NCBI RefSeq assembly: GCF_029168945.1
Contig: NC_083604.1
Location: 32,359,686 to 32,423,685, forward strand
DNA: 64,000 nucleotides
Reading direction: 5' to 3'
Source of the DNA: Cannabis sativa
Taxonomy: Eukaryota; Streptophyta; Magnoliopsida; Rosales; Cannabaceae
Part shown: positions 10,994 to 22,974 of the stretch, in pieces
How the letters are laid out: each line of letters begins with the position of its first letter
Position numbering within the stretch: position 1 is the first letter of the stretch
Notes under the pieces: generated by a model
What the model saw: only the letters and a program-made list of their open reading frames with translations
Databases searched by the model: none
What the model was told of the DNA's origin: nothing
Program-made: the position numbers and the translations under genes

Positions 10994-13330
10994 AACTCCC
11001 ACTTGCACTAATATAAAACAAAAAGTGCGTTTCAAATAATCTCAACACCTCGATATACAAATCAAGTGTAGTAGTAGTAAACTCCTCGTAATAGGATCTG
11101 AAAGGTTGAATTAACCACAACCTTTTCTCCACTATTACTCTTCCTTAATCACAAAATCATTGATAATGTGAAATTCCTCTCTATATGTTTACTCTCTTGG
11201 GATACTGGATTCTATATCTTTGGCAACTACTTTTGGTTAATCAGGAAATTAACACTAGTAGTTTAAGGCAATTTGGATTGATGCCAAAAATGTATAGAAC
11301 TTTCCTTAGACTGAATAAGTACCTTTCCTGCAGCTTTAACATTCAGTCTCTCTCTGGTAGACCTAGAGACTTCAGATAGGTTTTTACACTTCTCTAAAAT
11401 CACTGTTCCACCCCCAGAGTAATCACCATCTTATCAGAAAGATTTACTAGCACAAAGTCAAATTTCGAAATCTGATATGGTGTAGTCTAAGAGTTTTAAA
11501 CACACCCTTATAGACTAACATATAGTTCCTCTTCTTTATCTTAAGATTTACTTGATTGTCTTCCAATGTTCTTCTCCTGGATTAATCTGATACCTACTCA
11601 TTACTCCCACTCAACAGCAGGTGTCTGGTCTAAGGCATACAAAAGCATATCTAAGACCTCTCACTGTTGATATAAGAAATTCTTTCATGGCTTTATCTTT
11701 TTCTGGAATAGTTGAGACTTTTCCTTAGATAAAATCTATGCCTAAGAAGTTGTGAAGCTTCTATAGATTGCCATTAGAAAGAAAATGCTTCAGCATCTTA
11801 CTAAAATAAGTTGCTTGCATTAGAGTAAGTAATTACCAGGTATACCATAAGCCATAGGTTTAGATAAACTCAAACCTATAATACTAGGAACAGGAAGTTT
11901 GTTAAGTCCATTGAATGGACTTATAAACGAAATTTCCTTTTATGTCCTTGTAATAGAAAACTTTAGGTTATTCCATGTGAATGGATTAAACCATAGTTCT
12001 ATTGTCTTTCTTCTTAGTTTCTTATCTTGACAATCCATTACTTGTTTAAACTCACAATGGATTTTAATCACTAGTGTCTCCCAAGTCATAAGAAGGTGAG
12101 TTCCTAGAAACTCTCCCACTACGACAAGGTACTGTGAATTATGTCGAAGAAAACTAAATGGTATTGATCTCTTCGGTTGTGACAAGACAACAGAGGCAGT
12201 GGGATCATCATATGTTATATAAGATGATAGAACACTTTTAGAATCAAGAAAAAAATATCTCCTTTATTTGCTACTTGTTTTCAGACTTAGTCATTATCTT
12301 AGAAAAGTAGTATTTGTTTGAACAAACACTTTCTTATCTATTGACAATGGGATGGTCCACCCCTAATCACTTAGAATAGCTAAGAAACCATGGTTAACAG
12401 TTCTAGCTTTTCTTAAGATTTTGATTAGGTCATCCATGAATCTAGTAATGATTTAAATTAAGTATACAACCATTACATCATTCTGAAATTGTATTACCAT
12501 AGAAGTAATTAGGAAACGACTAGTAACTAATCATCAATATGCAACTCGAAATTTCTGGGGAGGTAAGTTTGGATATAATTCAAAAATCAATTTAATGATC
12601 TTTGAACTGCATATCTACTAACTATTTCTCCACCCCTATCAGTTCGCAAGATCTTTAACCACTTACCTTAATGGTTTTAACCATTGCTAGAAATTAATGA
12701 AATTTTCAAACATTTCAAATTTCTTTGCTAAAAGGTATAATCTAGAGTTATCGTTTTAAGAATACAACGAAAAACTCATATCCACCCCTGAATGTACATC
12801 CATCTGCGAATGAGATGAACTACTTTCAGTGGATATAGGCATATTAACTCTTTGCAGAGATTGATCTTGTCAAATCCACTATGAACAAGATACAAATGCC
12901 ATAGATTAAAAAAATGTGGTAGTGTCTTTTGATGACGTAGGTTTAGTTACATCAAAGAGTTCTTAGAATAATGCAAGTGGATCCTGGTCACAGAATACCT
13001 AACTCATATTCCATACAGTTTGAATCCATTAATAAAAGATGGATATTAAACACTTGAGAAAGTGTAACTGTATTGTATCTGGAATTAGAAATATAAGAAA
13101 ATATCTGTTTGGATTCTAAAATTAAAGTCAAAGACTTAAATTCAACCAAATATAATGAGTAATTCTTTCTTGGACCACCACTACTAATACAAACTCTAAG
13201 TCAGATTTGCCCATACAAGTAGGAGATTTCTAAGATTGAGGATTTATATCAATTGGGAATAGAATTTCGGGATTATAATCATATGCGTCATTTAATTTCT
13301 CAATATAGAATGACATGAAATGATTTATAG
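10994..13330 (-). pseudogene. Degenerate copia pol of C-D (integrase, RT/RNase H remnants)
   Basis: Read on the minus strand, an integrase remnant at about 12600-12800 still shows LRTDRGGE-like coding (from 'cttgcgaactgataggggtggagaa'), preceded by GGYE. Further on, 11600-11700 resembles the end of a copia RT/RNase H (RPDTCC ... SRYQINP ... EHWKTIK). Stops and frameshifts occur throughout, so no domain is functional. The polypurine tract GCAAGTGGGAGTT (10994-11006) lies directly before the 3' LTR. The same degenerate sequence is shared with C-A and C-C, which points to decay before amplification of the family. Confidence 0.7.
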
Positions 13331-15834
13331 ACCATTCATCCAATGATATGTTTTTAAAGCTAATTCGAAATGAATAAGCTAAGAGCAATTAGGATAATTT
13401 CGTTTAAAATAAGAATCCAACGATGCTTCGATTAGCGAAAGTCAAAGTAATCTTATTTATACAATCTTCTTGTTTCATATCGTAAAAATACTAGTCTAAG
13501 GTGTCATCAATTGATGAACAGCTAGATGTCGCATATACAATATTTATCTTTCGAGATCTAACACTATTATGTATGTCTAATGGTGAAAATCCACTAGGGA
13601 TTTATCTCATTAGATAAACAAGCCAAGTTAGACCAACAATGAAGATTCGAAATTAAACTACAACTTAATAACAGAAAATAACATGGTTCAATATAAATTC
13701 ATACACAATTCAGAAATTATAAACATATAACAAGTAGGAATGACAAGTGAAAATACTAAAACTTACAATCCTAAATAATTTCCAAGGTTTTCAACAAACT
13801 GATATCAGTGTCCCGTTTAGGCGAGAGTCAAAGCTACCATTCATTGAATAGAGTTGTCAGCTCGTCTAAAATGTTAAACATTCTAGCAACCTTTTATTCG
13901 ATCAAGATTGGAATTCAGCGTTGTCCCGTTTAGGCGAGAGTGAAGGCAATTCTATCTTATGAGCTTCCACCATTGTTTCATAATTTGCAAGTCAAGTATG
14001 GTCGCCACCATTAGGGTGATCCATACCATACAAAACACTTACAAACTACTTATCATGCGAGGTTAAACGGTGCGAAATTGCTAATGAACGTTCCTCCATT
14101 AGGGAGGATTACTCACTAAAACAAACGCGGTGTAAAACCCACAATGGAGATCGAATATCTTAATAATAAAGCTCATTATTTAAAGAGAGTTGTATTTTCT
14201 TTGATTCTCTTTATTTAATCTATTTATTTTAAATATATATTTATTTAATTAAAATTTCCAATTTAGAATGAAAGAATTCTAAATATAAATTTTAATTTAA
14301 TATTTATAAATTTTACTTAGATGGATATGAAAATAACATGAATTATTTCCATCTTAGTAATAATTTCCAATAAATATTTAGAAAATAAATATTTAAGTTG
14401 TTACAAAATTAATTTAAATTAATTTACAACTCAAATTTAATTTTCTATAAATATATATTGCATTTCGAAAAATTAAATTATTTAAGAATACAATTTTCGA
14501 AAAATGCATATTAAAATAAAAAATAAATCCTGGAAAAATTATTCTAATTTAATGTTGGCCCAAAATTAATTAATAAAATTAATTTACAACAAAAAATATA
14601 ATTTTCCTATTTAATTTAATATATAAGAAAAATTACAAATATTTAAGATGATGATGAAAATCAACTTAAATATTAATTTTCTATTTAATTAAATACACTA
14701 GAAAAATACTTCAAGCAAAAATATCACCTATCTAGATTTTCCTTTGACTAATTAATTCAATTTCTAATAATATACTTTAATTCAATTTATTTTAAATTAA
14801 TCAATAAATGAAAAAATCATTGATTTAAGTTGATCCAAGAATTAATTAAAATAATTAATTTACAACTTAATCTATTTTTCAAGATAAAATTCGAAATTCT
14901 AGCATTTAAGAAATGCAATTTTGAAAATTGATTAATTAAATAAAGAAAAAATATATTTTGAAAATTATTTAAATTTAGTTAAAAAATTAAATTTCAACTA
15001 AAAATAATTTTCTATTTAATTAAATGTCATGAAAAAGAAATATTTAAGTATGATGATAAAAAATCAGCTTAGATATTTAATTTTCAAATTAATTAAATGT
15101 ATTAAATTCAAGAAATAAATAATTAAGTGTAGAGAAGGCTTAATTATTAATTTCTAGTTTAATACTAGGAAAAATATACTTAAAATAAATTGTACCAAAA
15201 TTAATTAAATAATTAATTTCACAATTTATAATATTTTTCTATTTAATATTAGAAATAATAAGTAGTCTAGAAATAACTATCTAGAAAATATCTTATTTGA
15301 CTAAGTATCTTTTCCACAAAATTTGAAAAAATATCTAATTTAAGTTGTATTAGAAAAAATCTAGAACTTAAATATTTTTCAAATTTAAATTTAATTAAAT
15401 ATCAAAAATTAAGTTGTAACCACTTAATTTGAAAATATTCCATTTTAAGTTAATATTCGAAAATATATTAACTTAAAAAATATCTAAAGAATCTTAATAA
15501 CCAATACCTAAAATTCCTCAACTTAATTTTGAAATTTGAAATTCAAAAGATATTCAGATTTAAGTTGGTTAGTTGTAGATAACTAAATATCAACTTAAAT
15601 AGGCATATTTAATGAAAAATTTAAATTAAGCTCCAGAAAGAATCTAGATGGTTATAATTCTATATTTAATTAAATACAAGAAAATACATATAGTTTAGCT
15701 TAGAATAAAAAATTCTTTAAACTATAATTTTCTTAAATTAATTTCAAAATAAATGAAATTAATTATGTTGCTAATCAATTTTATTAGGTTAAACTAGTTT
15801 AATTAACCTAGTACAGTTATTCAAATCAGGCAAA

Positions 15835-15928
15835 TGGGCCTTGACAATTGGGGTGGTTTGTGTGAGGGGGTGCTGGGTTCAGTATGTCGTACCCACTTCT
15901 ATGGCTCCCAACTCTCACACAAGGCCCA
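15835..15928. repeat. Nested inverted repeat in the copia leader
   Basis: Outer arms TGGGCCTT (15835-15842) and AAGGCCCA (15921-15928). Inner arms TTGTGTGAG (15858-15866) and CTCACACAA (15914-15922). The right-hand arms overlap by two bases, so in RNA they would form a stem bulged on one side. Related blocks are at 59190-59290 (C-B) and 40190-40265 (C-C). Confidence 0.65.
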
Positions 15929-17315
15929 AAAGAGAGGAATTTAACCTTAATAAGAACAACTGTTATTAATTGAATAGGCCCAAAAACTAAATGGGCCTAA
16001 ATAAATTCTATCAATAACTATGATAATTTATTTTAGCAACATTAACCTATATGCATCTATAATAAAATTAAACACATAGGCTCACACAGGCACACTTTGG
16101 ATGGGTCCTATCATGTTGCTAGGTCATACACAGATGAAAGAAGATTGTAAATATACCTGTTACAAATTATTATCTTGACCAAGGGAGCCATCAGATCATT
16201 AGATCTGGCAAAAAGTAACCATGGCTATTTGCAATCAAGTAATAATAGGTTTTGAAAACTTACACATAAGCTAAAACACATACTCCTGCAACAAGGTTAG
16301 CTGGATAGTTCGATGTAGGATTTATTTAATTTTAAATTAAATTATTAATTTCGAAATAATTAATTAAATAAAAAATAATTTTCGAAAATTTAAAAAAAAT
16401 ATTTCAAAAATTCGAAAGTTTAAAAATAATTTAAAATTAAAATTAAACCTACAATTTTGAAAAATTAGGTTTCAACCAACCTAAATATCATTTCAAAATT
16501 TGCTAACTGCTTTTAAATTTTAAATGTTATTTTATAAATAAAAATTAAATAAAAAATTAGAAAAGATAAATGAATATTTTTTTTCAAATTTTAAATGTAA
16601 TTTAAATAAATAAAATAACAAAATTTAAAAAATTAGCAAAATATCTTATATCATTTAAAAATTACATGATTATAATTATCTTATTTTAAATTTAAATAAG
16701 GTCAAAATATCTAAAAAAGATTTTATTTAAAAAATATATATAAAATCTGACCTTAAATTTAAAATTAAGATAAGATATAATCAAATTTAAAAATAAGATA
16801 GATTTTTAAGCAAGAAGATAGATACTAATTCTATTCAAATTCAAATTACACTAATATCTTGAATTAAATTTAAAAAATATTAAATTAATTCAAAATGATA
16901 ATTAGAATTGAATTAGGAATAGTAATAGTATATATACAAAACTATACAAAAAAATCGGAAGTTAATTCCATGAAAAAGCATGAAAAATCGAAGAAAAACG
17001 AAAAAATTGTGAGCTGTACGGACAGTTTTCGCGATCGCAGGAAAATTTCAGCACACCTCCGATTTTTTCAAATCTTCAAAAATTCATAACTAATTCAAAT
17101 AAAATCGAAATTGAGTTCTGTAAAAGGCTAACTTGCTTAATTTTTTTCCATAATATCCAATAAAAATAATGCCAGAAACAGAATCGCAATTATTTTTCAC
17201 GAAAATTTACAAACATCAATCAATCATCAAATAACACTCAATACAACATGATACCATCCAAAAAACATACAAACAATCGTTTTAAAGTCCAAATTTCTTG
17301 CAAGTAAATCAATTA

Positions 17316-17333
17316 CCATGGCTCTGAGGCCAG
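17316..17333 (-). other. Primer-binding site of C-D (tRNA-iMet, variant)
   Basis: On the minus strand TGGCCTCAGAGCCATGG lies next to the 5' LTR. It differs at two bases from TGGTATCAGAGCCATGG in C-B. The same CC variant occurs in C-C (38324-38340). Confidence 0.75.
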
Positions 17334-17334
17334 T

Positions 17335-19233
17335 TGTTGGAATTTATTTTACCAGGATCTTAGATCTACTCACAAGTATGTTGATTAACACCCTAAATAT
17401 GAACTTTCTAAAACGATGAAATAAACACATATAAAGTTTAGGAAACCTTACATTGGGTGCAGCGGAATATAATGACTCCTTCCGTTCAGATATCTAGCCC
17501 TTGATTCCTTTACGTAGCGAGCATTATTAATATCTGAACCTGGATCTCTTTCTCTGAATCTTTGATGCTGAAACTCCTTCTTGCTGAATGTCTTTCTTCA
17601 CGATCTTCCTCACTATGATTGAGGTATCACTTGCTGTGTGTGGGCACTACTCATACACTAAGAATTTTGAAATTCAAGAGGGAAGATAAAGAAGAAGTGG
17701 CAGCTAAAGATAGGGAGAGAGAAAGGCTCAGGTTTTTCTCTGAAGGAAAAATAGAAAATTTAAGTGTAATTTTCCTGAAGCCTTCACTATCTATTTATAG
17801 CATTCCACTTGTGGTTAGCTTAATTATTTGGCATTAAAATAATGAAAATATCAGCTTAAATTTCCTACAAAAGTGGCAGTCCCTATACTAGGATTCTTTG
17901 GGCCTCACTTTTTGCAATTTTGCAGCTTTTACCTTTTCTCGTATCCGATTTTCTCAAAAATGTCAATTTTCTAATTCAACCATTTAAATGCCAATTCTAA
18001 CTATTTAATAACTATAAATAATTATTAAATAATATTGTCATTTATCATATTTATTAATTGAACCATACAAAGTATCATAATTAACAAATATGCCCCTATA
18101 AACTCTTTCTTTACAATTTCGCCCTTACTTAGTGAAAAATTCACAAATAGACATAGTCTAAATTGAGAATTATAATTGATTAATCAAAACCAATTACATG
18201 AGTCTTACAAGCAATATTATCTCAACTAAAGGGGGGGACCATGGGTCTATATAACCGAGCTTCCAATAAGTAGATCAAGAATTTAGCACTAAAATTCACT
18301 CGACTTATTAATTCTTCGTTGAATCCACGCATAGAACTTAGAATTGCAACTCTCAAGATATAGAATGCTCTATATGTTCCACCATATAGACACATCATTA
18401 GTTATCCATCGTTATAATCCTAATTCGATCAATGATCCTCTATATGAATGATCTACATTGTAAAGGGATTAAATTACTGTTACACCCTACAATGTATTTA
18501 TTCCTTAAAACACTTGACCCCGTATAAATGATATTTCAGCTTATGTGAAATGAGTACTCCACCATTTATGTTCGTTTGGTCAAGCTCGAAGGAGATCATC
18601 CTTTGCTTACTATTCGCCATGATAAGCTATAGATTCCATGTTTATGATAGCGCTCCCACTCAATTGCACTACCGTGTTCCCAAAATGTACGTATCACCCT
18701 GACCTAAAAGTAGGCTTAACTAACAAATCAAAGAACACGAATAGCCTCTCGAGATTGAGCCTAATCATATCAGGATTAAGATCATTTGATCTAGGATCAA
18801 CTAGGCGATATTGACTTGAATAGATATTACGGTAAGTTTAATAAATCTAAGTCAAAGTTCAATATTCATTCCTTCCGATGACATACTCCATGCATCCAAC
18901 TCCGAGCTTTACTTTAACCAATGTTGGAAAGAACATAGTATTTCTCCAAATACAAGTAAACTTCGTTGTAGATTATCATATCAAGAAACCCTATGTCCGA
19001 TAAATCTAGGAAACTTTATTCACATAGTCATGTTTACTTTCCAATGTATTCGCACTGTGAAACAAATGGATCAAGTATGTGAAAAGGGTTTCAGATGAAT
19101 TTATACATTATGTACATATAATCATGAAATAAATCATGTGAACCATGCAACATTAAATGTTATTTCTGATCTATATTAATAAGTAAATCTGATTATATTG
19201 AAATGAGTTTTATTTAGGGCATAAAACCCAACA
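17335..19233 (-). mobile_element. 5' LTR of C-D (1899 bp, with altered patches)
   Basis: Partner of 9097-10993. From about 17510 onward many differences from the partner fall at CAG or CTG (for example CTGTAGCAGAG has become ACGTAGCGAG near 17512, and CTG has become CTCG near 18300). The rest of the sequence is almost identical. TATAAATA box on the minus strand at 17792-17799. Confidence 0.85.
17792..17799 (-). promoter_or_regulatory. Candidate TATA box in the 5' LTR of C-D
   Basis: TATAAATA on the minus strand, at the same place in all C-type LTRs (C-A 33742-33749, C-B 61237-61244; TATAAAA in C-C at 37891-37897). Confidence 0.55.
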
Positions 19234-20505
19234 TATTGATGCAAGTCGATCGGGTTATCGCTTATGCCTCCCGACAGTTAAAGGATTATGAACAGCGATA
19301 CCCGACTCATGACCTAGAGTTGGCCGCGGTAGTTTTCGCATTGAAGATTTCGGGCGTATTACCTTTACTGGGAAAAGTGTGAAATCTTTACCGACCATAA
19401 AAGTCTCAAGTATTTCTTTACTCGAAGGATTTGAATATGAGACAAAGGCGTTGGTTGGAATTAGTGAAAGATTACGACCGTGAGATCCTCTATCACCCCG
19501 GAAAGGCCAATGTAGGGCCGATGCCCTGAGCAGAAAGGGTCCCGGGCAAGTAGCTAGTATGGTTCAGATCTCACCTCAGCTAGCAGAGCATATGGTTAGA
19601 TCCAGCATTGAGTTTGTTGTAGGTCAGCTTCACAACTTAACGCTGCAATCTGACCTTTTGGAAAGAATAAAAGTCGCTCAGATGACGGATCCAGAGTTAG
19701 TGAAGATCAGAGATGAAGTGTTGGCTGGTCAAGCCAAGGACTTTTCAAGAGTCGACAAATGGATGCTTTTGTATAAAGCTAGGGTTTGTGTTCCGAATAG
19801 TGTGGAACTTAGGAATGAGATCTTTGAGGAGGCTCATTCTACCCCGTATTCTCTCGCATCCCGCACCACTCAAGATGTACCAAGATTTGAAACCGTACTT
19901 CCTGGGTGGAGCGGCATGAAGAAGAATTTGGTAGAATTCGTATCCGCAGTCGCCCACGGACCAATGAGGCAATAGAGAAGATAAAAGCTAGAATGCTTGC
20001 CTCACGGCAGTAGACAAGAGTTACGCATCCGAAACGCAGATGTTCGAGTTCCAAGTAGGGACCATGTGTTTTTACTGCATCTCCGATGAAGGGATCAAAC
20101 ATTTCGGAAAAGAGGCAAGTTATGCCCTAGATTTACGGGACCTTCGAGATTCTCGAGAAGATAGATCAAGTGGCATACCTAAGTTAGCATTGCTCAGCCT
20201 TTATCGCCAGCTCTCACAACGTATTCCATGTCTCGATGTTGAGAAAATACGTTTCGTATCCCTCTCATATACTCGCCACGAGGGCCTAGAACTGCAGCCT
20301 GGGGACATGACTTATGAAGAACAACCAAGGTATCCCGGATAGAAAGGATAAAGTCCTTCGAATAAAACCATAGCATTGGTCAAGGTTCTCTGAGAAACAA
20401 AGAAGGTGGAGGAAGCCACCCGGAGCTAGAGTCGATATGAGAGCTCAATATCCAGTAGTTATTCGTGTTAGATTTCGTGGACGAAATCCTTTTAAGGGGG
20501 ATAGT
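19234..20505 (+). pseudogene. Chromovirus RNase H, truncated integrase and chromodomain, first G-A copy
   Basis: Continues the polyprotein interrupted by C-D (19234-19238 is the TSD repeat). RNase H parts are readable ([31 protein letters not shown]-like), then the linker to integrase (19559-19950). At about 19950 the sequence jumps from 'gtagaattcgtatccgcagtcg' to 'cggaccaatgaggcaatag'. Compared with 26444-27075 in the second copy, about 620 bp with the integrase catalytic core are missing. The C-terminal chromodomain region (about 20290-20470) is present but frameshifted. Many CAG/CTG sites are altered, so some frameshifts may not be real. Confidence 0.8.
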
Positions 20506-22786
20506 TGTAAAGACCGCTTAGTTTAATTTGGAAATTAGCAAAGCTAATCACGTTTAATTATGAAATTATTTATAGCTATTTAAATAATTTATTATACCGT
20601 TATTTATTGAATTCGAAATGTATTGCTATGTCATTCAAGAGTTTTCATATTTTGCATTTTCTATGTCTCGTATTTTGGAACTCGGTGTTTGGCTCAGTAG
20701 AAATCACAACTTAGTATGTTAGTAGTTTGGGACGGTTTATTAGACATTGGGAATGTCGGGAATGGCCAAGAATTTAGAATTTCCCAAAAATACCCCTTTG
20801 GTGTGATTTATGTGGTTTTAGTGTGGAGGGGAAAATGGTCTTTTTGCCCCATTAGTATTTTGTCTTCTACTGAGTTATTAATTGAAAAATAAGTGTTTAT
20901 TTTCTCTAAGTGTTGGCTGAATGAATTGATATATGTTAAGAGATTTTATTTCATTTTAACAAAAAAATTACAAAGTTTAAAAATAGAAAAAAAATTGGAA
21001 AAGCTTTTCTCTCTCTTTTCCTCTCTCTCTCGGTTGGTTTGGGGTGTGCAAAGGGCTGGGTTTTCTTGGTTGATTCAAGTGGTTTTTAGCAAGATCAAAG
21101 TGATTCTAATTGAGGTATTTCTTTGTTTAGTTTCTTACTTTGTTTTCTTGAAATTTTTAATGAAAAGTTGAGTAATGCATGATGATTTTGGTGATGTTGT
21201 CATCGTTTATTGTTGTTGTTGTTTCCTTGATTAAAATGTTGAGTTAAGTAGGTTTAATTAGATTGAATTGCATGCTTGAATTTCTTGTTCTAGTTGGATA
21301 GATTTTCTATGTAAAAAGCTTGGGTTTTCAAAGAAAAATTGAGGTTTTGGTGGCTGTTGTGTTTGCATGAGTTGGATTCTAGTTTCTGAAGTTGTTTTAA
21401 GCTTGATTATGAGTTTGAAGCATAGATTGAATGCATGTTAGGTGATTTTACTCAAGTTTGAGTTTAGAACTCAAAGCTTGAGCTTTAATGGTGATTTTTT
21501 CTATTGTGCTTTCTGGGTGGTTTTGAAGCTTTAGAAATGTTTTAGGGGATATATAGTTCTGGTCTGGAAGGTTTCATTTGATTTGGAGTTGATTTGAGCA
21601 AGATATGGATTTTTTATGTTTGTCGCTCGCGAGGAACCTAATTCTGCCAGCATCCGGAATTCCAGATGGGGTTCTGAATTTTCCCAAAACCAGAATTCCG
21701 GTTGGGCAACTTTTAGGGGGTATTGCCATGCTTTTTATCGATAGGGGAACTTTTAGTTCCTAGTTTAAGTCCCCGGGAAGTGAAACCCTTGATTCTCTCG
21801 ATTTTATAGTGTTGTGATTTTTATGGTTTCGCGTAATCCGCCGCGCAATAAAGTTCCACAAAGCTGGACCAGTTACACCCGAACCCTAATCCGTAAGATT
21901 AGTATAACAAACATGCATATGTAGATTACATGTTTAGCGTGCATGTAGAAGCCCGTTAGATTACATTAGTTATGTATGTTGGCTTCGAACCATCCAACCC
22001 CGTCACGCTCAAGACAGCTGAGTATGACCGATGAGTATGACCGGCTCGATCGATCAGCCGACACTTGGTTGGTGGTTCCGTACTATTGACGTATCCCGTC
22101 TGTGCTGGCCGAGTATGACAAGCGCCGAGTATGACGGCTCCACCGATCAGAGGATACTATAACACGTCAGACAGCCGAGTATGACCAACAAATGAGTATG
22201 ACCGGCTCGACCGATCGCCGTTACTTGTCAATAGTACCGTCCCTATGAACGTTCGACCCCGCACCGTGTTGGACACGGCAGAAGGACTCGCATCGTGTTG
22301 GACACGGCAGTAGTGGGACCCGCATCGTGTCGGACACGCAGCTGGTGGTTATGATCAGGGGTATGGGCGTCTGATCATGACCGGGTTTTATGTATGAATA
22401 TTATTATGCTTTTCTTACTGAGTCTGTTGACTCACACTTCTACGTTTATGTGTAGGTAAAGGCAAGGCTAAAGCTGATGGACCGTGAGCCAGCTTATGAA
22501 GGTTGTACATGTCGGGGCGGTTAGGCCTGGAGAGTACGATCCTCGGGACAAGCAAGGCCGATTTTGTAACTAGTTAGCGACAATTATTTTGTATAAACAA
22601 GCTAACTCTTTTTGTAAATGATTTTGTAATCTGGATCCCGAGCCTTTTGTAATATTATTTTATAAGTTTAATTAAAAAGCAAAAATTTTAATTAATCACG
22701 TTTTCCATAAACCTCGTTGACTAGCAACGAGTCGCACAAAGATGTTTAAAAATCACGTAATACGCCTATGTTAGTTAGGTGTTACA
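20506..22786 (+). mobile_element. Middle LTR of G-A (about 2281 bp)
   Basis: Starts TGTAAAGACCGC after the polypurine tract TTTTAAGGGGG, ends GTTAGTTAGGTGTTACA, and is followed by a primer-binding site. It therefore acts as 3' LTR of the first copy and 5' LTR of the second. The palindrome cluster and tandem units seen in the outer LTRs are scrambled here (21620-22345), mainly at CAG, CTG and CCGG. Confidence 0.85.
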
Positions 22787-22789
22787 ATT

Positions 22790-22808
22790 TGGTATCGTAG
22801 CCGCCAGT
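22790..22808 (+). other. Primer-binding site of second G-A copy (altered)
   Basis: TGGTATCGTAGCCGCCAG: identical to the first copy except that CAG of TGGTATCAGAGC has become CGT. It would pair less well with tRNA-iMet if real. Confidence 0.7.
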
Positions 22809-22974
22809 GTTGTTTTTCGAAGATCGTCACGACATGTACTATCATCATCGTGAAGCTAGCTCGTTTCACTATTTCGCAAGCCTTTATTGCTTTAGTAGTT
22901 TATTTATTTATTTATGAAAAGAAAAGCTCGTTAGATGGACGCCAACTCTTGATTTCGTTGTGCGTTCTAACTAG

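Larger units (their letters stand above)
13331..17334 (-). other. Long non-coding leader of C-D
   Basis: About 4 kb between the primer-binding site and the pol remnants, very AT-rich over 14200-16900. It holds a conserved block with nested inverted repeats (15835-15928), a block GTACGGACAGTTTTCGCGATC near 17015-17036, and the two tandem modules (13795-14165 and 13330-13650). The short frames are not conserved in the other copies. I see no gene. Confidence 0.75.
9097..19233 (-). mobile_element. Copia element C-D (complete ends, non-autonomous)
   Basis: A Ty1/copia-type element with two LTRs (9097-10993 and 17335-19233), TSD TATTG, a tRNA-iMet primer-binding site next to the right LTR (its 5' LTR), and a polypurine tract next to the left LTR. 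The 6.3-kb internal region holds a long non-coding leader (about 13330-17334) and then degenerate pol (10994-13330). No gag is present. Integrity of ends and TSD shows it transposed despite lacking proteins, so the enzymes must have come from another element. Confidence 0.9.
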
